A stretch of 64,000 bases of DNA from Hellea sp. (GTDB lineage Bacteria; Pseudomonadota; Alphaproteobacteria; Caulobacterales; Maricaulaceae). The DNA lies in assembly GCA_028224375.1 (NCBI GenBank), contig JAOIVW010000013.1:1-64000 (forward strand), read 5' to 3'. The notes beneath the pieces are model-generated. The model was not told where the DNA came from. It did not search any database and saw nothing but the letters and a program-made list of their open reading frames with translations. Below are positions 58,776 to 64,000 of this stretch, piece after piece. The position numbers and the translations under genes are program-made. Position 1 is the stretch's first letter; each line of letters opens with the position of its first letter.

Positions 58776-60527
58776 TCAACTAATAGCTTTTCGGCGTGCG
58801 GCTTCACGTTTTTCGGCCAAATCAGATTCTAGGTACTCCAGAACGCCATTTTCATTAATTTCTAAAGAATAAACATCCCAACGACTAGACCGAGATGCTT
58901 TTTCTTTCATATAGGCCATGACAACCCTTTCACCATCTGAACGGAGATTGATTGCCCCGTAAGAAGTAACGGCTTTAACTTTTGACTCCTCATCCAGGCG
59001 ATCAAATTCTTCTTGCAATTGCGCTTTCTTACCTAAGTTCTTTTCTGCTTCTATTTTACCCTTTATTTTTGCGGCCTGAAACCATGGAGTGTCTTCTTTA
59101 TTGATGAACTCTTTCGCTGAACGCGACAATTCCGTGCTAAACACAAGTGGCCGCTCGCCATATCCATTACGCCCAATCGCGCCTAAAGTATCGCAACGCG
59201 GATGAGCGTGACTTTCTTCGTCTCCACTCGATATGACCGTAGCTGTTGCATTTAACACCTCCAGAAACTCATCCTTAAAATCCGCACTACCATGATGACA
59301 AGATTTAGCGACGTCGACCTCAAAGATATCAGCAGCAATTTTCATTGCGTCACGCATAGTTTTACATTTTTTATCAAAAACATTTTTTCCTGTGTAATGT
59401 TTTAAGAGGAACATTTCGGCAGAGCTATTCAAATCGCCCCCGAACAACAGGCGTAGATTTTTGTATTGCAGCTTGAGCAATATGGAGTGGCCATTTTTGG
59501 TTTTTCCAGAGTTCATACTCGTTGTTTTTTCTTTCGGCTTTTTATCAAAGACTCTCAAAGAGTCCTGTCCGTTCACCTCTTCAATGACTGGGCCGACAAT
59601 ACGAATTTCGCAGCCATCAGGGTTGTCCGGGCCAAATCCGGGCAGATAACTCAAGCCGTCGTGTAATTCGCCGTCTTCAGTGGAAAGGTTTGAGATATTA
59701 GGAAACCTGCGCCTGCCATCAGAATTCGTAGCTGTTTGAGCTGTATTTAATAAGTTCGGGAACTGTTTGGCCCGTCCTGAAGAGGTTTTGATCCATGCCT
59801 TCTGTTCAGCCAATAAGTCTGACAATTCTCCATCTGTCTTGATAAGATCCGTTAGAAATTTTTGTCCGCTTTTCTCTGCAAAAGAACCCAGAAGATAATC
59901 TGTCGAACTACTTTGTTTTCCATTTCTGTCAATTTTGAATTGTTCGACAAGTCCATTGTGATAAATTTGATCGCAAGAAACGTTGTCATCTTCCACGATA
60001 TCTTGAAATCCAAGGTAGTGATCGTTGTCGGGATGGGTGATAATAAATCCATCAAAATCATTTGACGCTTTGAATCCGGCAAAGCGCCATTTCAGATAAC
60101 GATACATATTATCGCCTTTACCAGCATCTATGACGTATTTTTTGTTGTCGGGTGTTATCATGACGGCGCCATCGCCTTGTCCAACATCAATAAATATCAC
60201 CTCAAGCAGGCGGTTAGGGCTTAGATCTTCTATTTTCATGTAGCCGCTGACGCCGCGAACACGAACTGGAACCATACTTTTTTCGATTTCCGCAAGCTTG
60301 CTGTCGACGAAAACTTCTTCGGGGGTCGTTCTTATGTCGGGAACATGTTCTTTAGGAGCCGGTGTTTCTACACGGTAGTCAAAATCAGTGACTTTGACCC
60401 AATCTCCCCAAAGAAGATGTTTCATCTTTGCAAAAACAAGTTTATTTTTACTGTTACGACTAAAACTGTAAACATGGCTGGTCGGATAGCCTGAAAATCT
60501 AATATCACCTGTCTGTGGTCTTGCCAT
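58776..60527 (-). CDS. ComEC/Rec2-like metallo-beta-lactamase-fold hydrolase (element cargo)
   Basis: EVIFIDVGQGDGAVMITP...YVIDAGKGDNMYRY...FIITHPDNDHYLGF...KSCHHGSADF...SSGDEESHAHP. Confidence 0.82.
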   Translation of the reverse strand: MARPQTGDIRFSGYPTSHVYSFSRNSKNKLVFAKMKHLLWGDWVKVTDFDYRVETPAPKEHVPDIRTTPEEVFVDSKLAEIEKSMVPVRVRGVSGYMKIEDLSPNRLLEVIFIDVGQGDGAVMITPDNKKYVIDAGKGDNMYRYLKWRFAGFKASNDFDGFIITHPDNDHYLGFQDIVEDDNVSCDQIYHNGLVEQFKIDRNGKQSSSTDYLLGSFAEKSGQKFLTDLIKTDGELSDLLAEQKAWIKTSSGRAKQFPNLLNTAQTATNSDGRRRFPNISNLSTEDGELHDGLSYLPGFGPDNPDGCEIRIVGPVIEEVNGQDSLRVFDKKPKEKTTSMNSGKTKNGHSILLKLQYKNLRLLFGGDLNSSAEMFLLKHYTGKNVFDKKCKTMRDAMKIAADIFEVDVAKSCHHGSADFKDEFLEVLNATATVISSGDEESHAHPRCDTLGAIGRNGYGERPLVFSTELSRSAKEFINKEDTPWFQAAKIKGKIEAEKNLGKKAQLQEEFDRLDEESKVKAVTSYGAINLRSDGERVVMAYMKEKASRSSRWDVYSLEINENGVLEYLESDLAEKREAARRKAIS

Positions 60528-60602
60528 AATACTGCCCCGTTAAAACTAACGATACCTTCCATACACGAAAAAAGGGTTCTCCGCATTATTTAAATTATTC
60601 GT

Positions 60603-60616
60603 CCACTAGAGAGTGG
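60603..60616. terminator. Stem-loop downstream of relaxase gene
   Basis: CCACT-AGAG-AGTGG inside a larger ATTCGT...ACGAAT inverted repeat; lies just past the relaxase stop. Confidence 0.3.
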
Positions 60617-60655
60617 AAAACCACGAATATGAGGTTCTCATGTCAGCTTTGGAAA

Positions 60656-62614
60656 TCATCGAGACATCCCTCTTGCTTTTGCAATATCCCAACTGATCCC
60701 ACCAGCGGACACCTTCCCCGAAATTGTCTGCCCTATACGCCGCTCCATCACAGGTCGCCAAGGCACAAGTGTAAAATCCTTGGCTCGTTCAACAACAGCG
60801 AATTTTCCACTCGGACGCTGAATGGATTGTTTGTAAATTCCTTCCACATTTCGATCCTCGCCTAGCGGCGCATAAGGCTTCCCTATGGATTTTTGGAAGT
60901 GACCTGACGCATCTTGCAAGTCTATCTCACGTAGCGCCTCCAAGGTGGACGGCGGAAATCGTCCAGCCTTATCCAACGCAAATCCCATTTTCCGAAGTTC
61001 GCTTTGACGTTTTAAAAGAGACTCTCCTAGAGAGGTTCCGCCGATACCTTCAGCCCCAAACCTGACCAGCCTTTTGTCTAGCCATGTCGCGCCTCTAGCG
61101 CGTTCCATTTCTGACAAGGTTTGGATGCTATCACGAGAAAAAGGTGTCGGCAGTCGCGCGGCTCGGAGTGCTTCATAATTCGCGGCGCGCTTGAGGTAAT
61201 CATCCGGTATCCGCCAACTCCCATCTTGATTTCTCGAGACGAGATTTTTCCGGCATAAAGCTTCTAATCTTCGTACATGAGCTTGTGCATAAGCAGGCGA
61301 AACACCCCTGGCCTCCGTGACATGATAAACTTCACTGTAAACATTTTTCTGTGTCTTAGCGAAGTCGGCGATGGAATGATCAATCTTTCGCGCGCCCTGC
61401 GGATGGGGCTGCAAGGTGACGACCTGGTCTTTGCGCAAGGTTTCGAAAATCTCGTCCTCTCTAACCCTCGTGTAAACAAGCTCCCCTTTTAAAGATCGGA
61501 TAACCACGAAGCCGCCGCTTTGAGTTTCGTCCGGCCTTCCAAACTTTCTGACAACGCCTGTGACATCTTGGGAGGTCGCTCGATTTGGATCATAACGATT
61601 GCGTTCGGTCATCAAACCGGGCGCATAGCCGTCTTCGCTCATGCTCTGGTGAATAGCTTTAATGATGTTACCGCGAGCTCCCATCTCACGGAGCGTTTCT
61701 CTAAAATTCGGGTCAAGCGTCCAGCGACCCGAACCTGCCCTGCTTGCCAGTCCCATTGTCGACAGGCTCTGCAACCGCCGAACCTGAAGCTGCCGATGCC
61801 AAACCCGTCTTTTCGGGACCGGCTTACTCATATCGACAATACCGTCTTTCAATTCGCTTGAGAGACTTCGGTCAAGCTCTGTGTAACGTTGCATATCAAT
61901 CGTATGAGCAAGCCTCACCCGCCCCTCAATTTGCGACACTGGACCAAGTTCGATATCTACGAGCTCTTGGGCGCGCTGTCTCATCGTTTGAGAAATGTAC
62001 TTTCGAGGGATAACAAGGTCATCACCGGTGTCTCGGACGCCGCGAACAATAAGGTGCGAATGTGGCTGACCCGTATCATGATGATTGGCGGCGACCCAAT
62101 CAAGCTTAGTGCCAAGGTCGCTCTCCATTTTCTGAACAAGATCGCGTGTAAACTCCGTCAGGTTTTGGAGCTTGGCGCTATCTTCAGGCGCCACGATAAA
62201 CCGAAAATGATGGCGATCATCTTTGCACCGCTCTGCAAATTGTTTCAGCGGCTCGGCCCGATGGTTTGGCTCGCCTTCCATCTGCAATTCAACGTCCTCT
62301 AAACCGTCGCCGTAAAGTTTCGCACGCTCTCCTTTTTCATCCGTCCCGTCGCGTTGAATATAGTCTAAGTGCTTTCTAAAACTTGATAAACCATGCCCAG
62401 CCATCTTTTTGATCGAGGCTTTAACAACGACGCGGCGATAAAACCTCATTGACTGCCCGGAGGATTTCGAAGACCCGCCTGATCTGCCGCGTCCCCTTTT
62501 CGACTTCGCGCCTCGGCTGACCGTCTCGAAAAAGCCAACAGCGCGCCGACTGCCGGATGATGAGCGAAGTCGTCCGAGGTAGACCTCAAATTGATCTTCT
62601 CCTCTACCGGCCAT
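60656..62614 (-). CDS. DUF3363-type relaxase/mobilization protein
   Basis: VVKASIKKMAGHGLSSFRKHLDYIQRDG...ANHHDTGQPHSHLIVRG; start MAGRGEDQ at 62614. Confidence 0.92.
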   Translation of the reverse strand: MAGRGEDQFEVYLGRLRSSSGSRRAVGFFETVSRGAKSKRGRGRSGGSSKSSGQSMRFYRRVVVKASIKKMAGHGLSSFRKHLDYIQRDGTDEKGERAKLYGDGLEDVELQMEGEPNHRAEPLKQFAERCKDDRHHFRFIVAPEDSAKLQNLTEFTRDLVQKMESDLGTKLDWVAANHHDTGQPHSHLIVRGVRDTGDDLVIPRKYISQTMRQRAQELVDIELGPVSQIEGRVRLAHTIDMQRYTELDRSLSSELKDGIVDMSKPVPKRRVWHRQLQVRRLQSLSTMGLASRAGSGRWTLDPNFRETLREMGARGNIIKAIHQSMSEDGYAPGLMTERNRYDPNRATSQDVTGVVRKFGRPDETQSGGFVVIRSLKGELVYTRVREDEIFETLRKDQVVTLQPHPQGARKIDHSIADFAKTQKNVYSEVYHVTEARGVSPAYAQAHVRRLEALCRKNLVSRNQDGSWRIPDDYLKRAANYEALRAARLPTPFSRDSIQTLSEMERARGATWLDKRLVRFGAEGIGGTSLGESLLKRQSELRKMGFALDKAGRFPPSTLEALREIDLQDASGHFQKSIGKPYAPLGEDRNVEGIYKQSIQRPSGKFAVVERAKDFTLVPWRPVMERRIGQTISGKVSAGGISWDIAKARGMSR

Positions 62615-62653
62615 AACCAAAACTTCCGGGACTTTGCGTAGGGAGAATACAAG

Positions 62654-62780
62654 GTGACACCCCCAAATCCTCAAGCCCTATGGGGCTTTGCGCCAAAACA
62701 GTAACTCCCCCCATAAGAGTGGGGGAGTTATAAAAATCGATGTGCAGACAAGGCGTTAGCCGGGGGGTGACACCACCCCC
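62654..62780. other. Candidate oriT region
   Basis: 10-bp perfect IR TAACTCCCCC/GGGGGAGTTA (62702-62730), 7-bp IR GGGGGTG/CACCCCC (62763-62780), GTGACACC direct repeats (62654, 62767), immediately upstream of relaxase. Confidence 0.5.
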
Positions 62781-62803
62781 TTTTATCTTGCCCTCCACGC
62801 CCT

Positions 62804-63346
62804 TCACCCGTGCCCAGCCCTCAGCCGCTCAAAACGCCCTTTCATCCGTCCAAGGTATTTAACGCGGCCCAGCACTAATTCACGGTCCACAGGACCAAAG
62901 TAGCGGCTGTCAAAAGAGGTCTGCACGTCGTTGGAGATGAGAAAGACCTCGTCTTTCGAAAGTTCATAGCAACCGCTTCGCGACGGCAAGGCACGGCCCA
63001 GCTTATCGTGTTTTAACACGATTAGCGGGGGGCGGCCTTGCACCAAAGCAAGCCCGTTCTCGTGACAAATTCTCTCTCCGGAAACAGCCCAAACCGTTTT
63101 GATAAGCGGGACATCTTGCGGAAGATAATGACGTTCACGGACAAGCGCAGCCCCGTTTTCAGGGAGGCGCGTGGCAACCAAATTACCCCTTTGAACATCA
63201 GAATTAGGCCACAAACGATACCACCCAACAGGCGCGCTCGGGCTTGGATTATAGAGAAGTCGCGGCACTGTAGGCCGTACGATTTGTAACAGCGAAGCTG
63301 TGCAAAGCGTGGCCACGGACAGCATACCCAAGACGCGAATTAACAC
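62804..63346 (-). CDS. TraF-type S26 signal-peptidase-like conjugation protein
   Basis: YNPSPSAPVGWYRLWPN...FLISNDVQTSFDSRYFGPVDRELVLGRVKYL. Confidence 0.9.
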   Translation of the reverse strand: MLIRVLGMLSVATLCTASLLQIVRPTVPRLLYNPSPSAPVGWYRLWPNSDVQRGNLVATRLPENGAALVRERHYLPQDVPLIKTVWAVSGERICHENGLALVQGRPPLIVLKHDKLGRALPSRSGCYELSKDEVFLISNDVQTSFDSRYFGPVDRELVLGRVKYLGRMKGRFERLRAGHG

Positions 63347-63774
63347 GTCCAGCTCCTGATGACACCGGCTGGGTCGCCATTAGGACCAAGCATAAGACCT
63401 ATGTCACGCCATCGGTGTTCACAGATTTCTTCAGGTCTGAAGCCGGCGGTTTTCATGACGTCTATCGCCTCAAAAAGCCGTTTGATTTGGGTTTTACCTT
63501 TGACCGACAGCCATATATCTGCACCGGGCTTAATGCCGGGAACGCGGGTAAAACGCCCTCCGCTAACGGCTCTGCCGATGTGGAAGGTCCAGTGTTGCGT
63601 TCCGTATTTATCGGCGAACCAACGCTCATAGCCAAAGACCTGTCCCGGTGCGAACACCGCGAATTGAGAGCGCCAACCGCGCCGAACACGGCGTAAAGGC
63701 TCTCCGAATACGACGCGGTGATTATAGCGTTTTTTGCGGTAATGCTCATGCAGAGCTGTGAGGCGCGCGCTCAC
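63340..63774 (-). CDS. DUF2840 family protein
   Basis: NHRVVFGEPLRRVRRGWRSQFAVFAPGQVFGYERWFADKYGTQHWTFHIGRAV. Confidence 0.88.
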   Translation of the reverse strand: MSARLTALHEHYRKKRYNHRVVFGEPLRRVRRGWRSQFAVFAPGQVFGYERWFADKYGTQHWTFHIGRAVSGGRFTRVPGIKPGADIWLSVKGKTQIKRLFEAIDVMKTAGFRPEEICEHRWRDIGLMLGPNGDPAGVIRSWTC

Positions 63775-63998
63775 TTTTTCACCTCATCTTTCGGCGGTAC
63801 GCGGTGATCATTTGCATCCCGGCCCGACGACCAATGATCCAAGTCAGACATGTGATAGACGACTTTACCGCCATGTTTCCTGTAGTTCGGTCCCTCCCCG
63901 CGCCAGCGCATATTATTGAGCGTTTTCACATCGAGGCGCAGATAATCGGCGGCTTCTTGGCTTGTTAAAAATGGACTTTTGGGATGGTCATGCATCAT
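63771..63998 (-). CDS. Helix-turn-helix (excisionase-like) DNA-binding protein
   Basis: FLTSQEAADYLRLDVKTLNNMRWRGEGPNYRKHGGKVVYHMSDLDHW. Confidence 0.9.
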   Translation of the reverse strand: MMHDHPKSPFLTSQEAADYLRLDVKTLNNMRWRGEGPNYRKHGGKVVYHMSDLDHWSSGRDANDHRVPPKDEVKK

Positions 63999-64000
63999 AA

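Noticed and set aside
58776-60527. Beta-lactam resistance gene
   Set aside because: The MBL motifs are of the ComEC/Rec2-like type with DxGQGD; not a class B beta-lactamase sequence
1-64000. CRISPR arrays, rRNA operons, transposase genes
   Set aside because: No regularly spaced repeats, rRNA-like sequence or transposase ORFs were seen

Overview
The window has two parts. (1) About 1-41.2 kb is an alphaproteobacterial chromosomal motility locus. It holds a partial cheR, then cheW, cheA, a cheY-like gene and a STAS gene, followed by a nearly complete flagellar set: flhB/fliR/flhA/fliQ/fliE/flgC/flgB, fliI, flbT/flaF/flagellin, fliK/flgD, flgH/A/G/F, motA/motB, a divergent fliM, flgE/K/L/I, fliG/P/N/H/F, fliL and a MotE-like gene. 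It ends with a LuxR-type regulator, an XRE regulator and a membrane-anchored PilZ protein. (2) About 41.3 kb to the right edge is part of an integrative/conjugative-type element, all on the minus strand: HTH, DUF2840, TraF-type S26 peptidase, DUF3363 relaxase, VirD4/TraG, TrbB-C-D-E-J-L-F-G-I, DUF2274, DUF736 and an N-terminally truncated tyrosine recombinase at the chromosome-proximal side. The element carries two cargo loci. One is a three-gene ABC-ATPase conflict operon resembling an ABC three-component (ABC-3C) system, with an extra small membrane ORF whose tail duplicates the repeat at the start of the next ORF. The other is a large ComEC/Rec2-like metallo-beta-lactamase-fold protein between virD4 and the relaxase. 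The main items to follow up are the ABC-3C operon with its split/duplicated RDKI-repeat architecture, a palindrome (ATACAC-N9-GTGTAT type) at flagellar promoters and upstream of an XRE gene, and a candidate oriT upstream of the relaxase. All family assignments are from reading the sequences; no database search was run.
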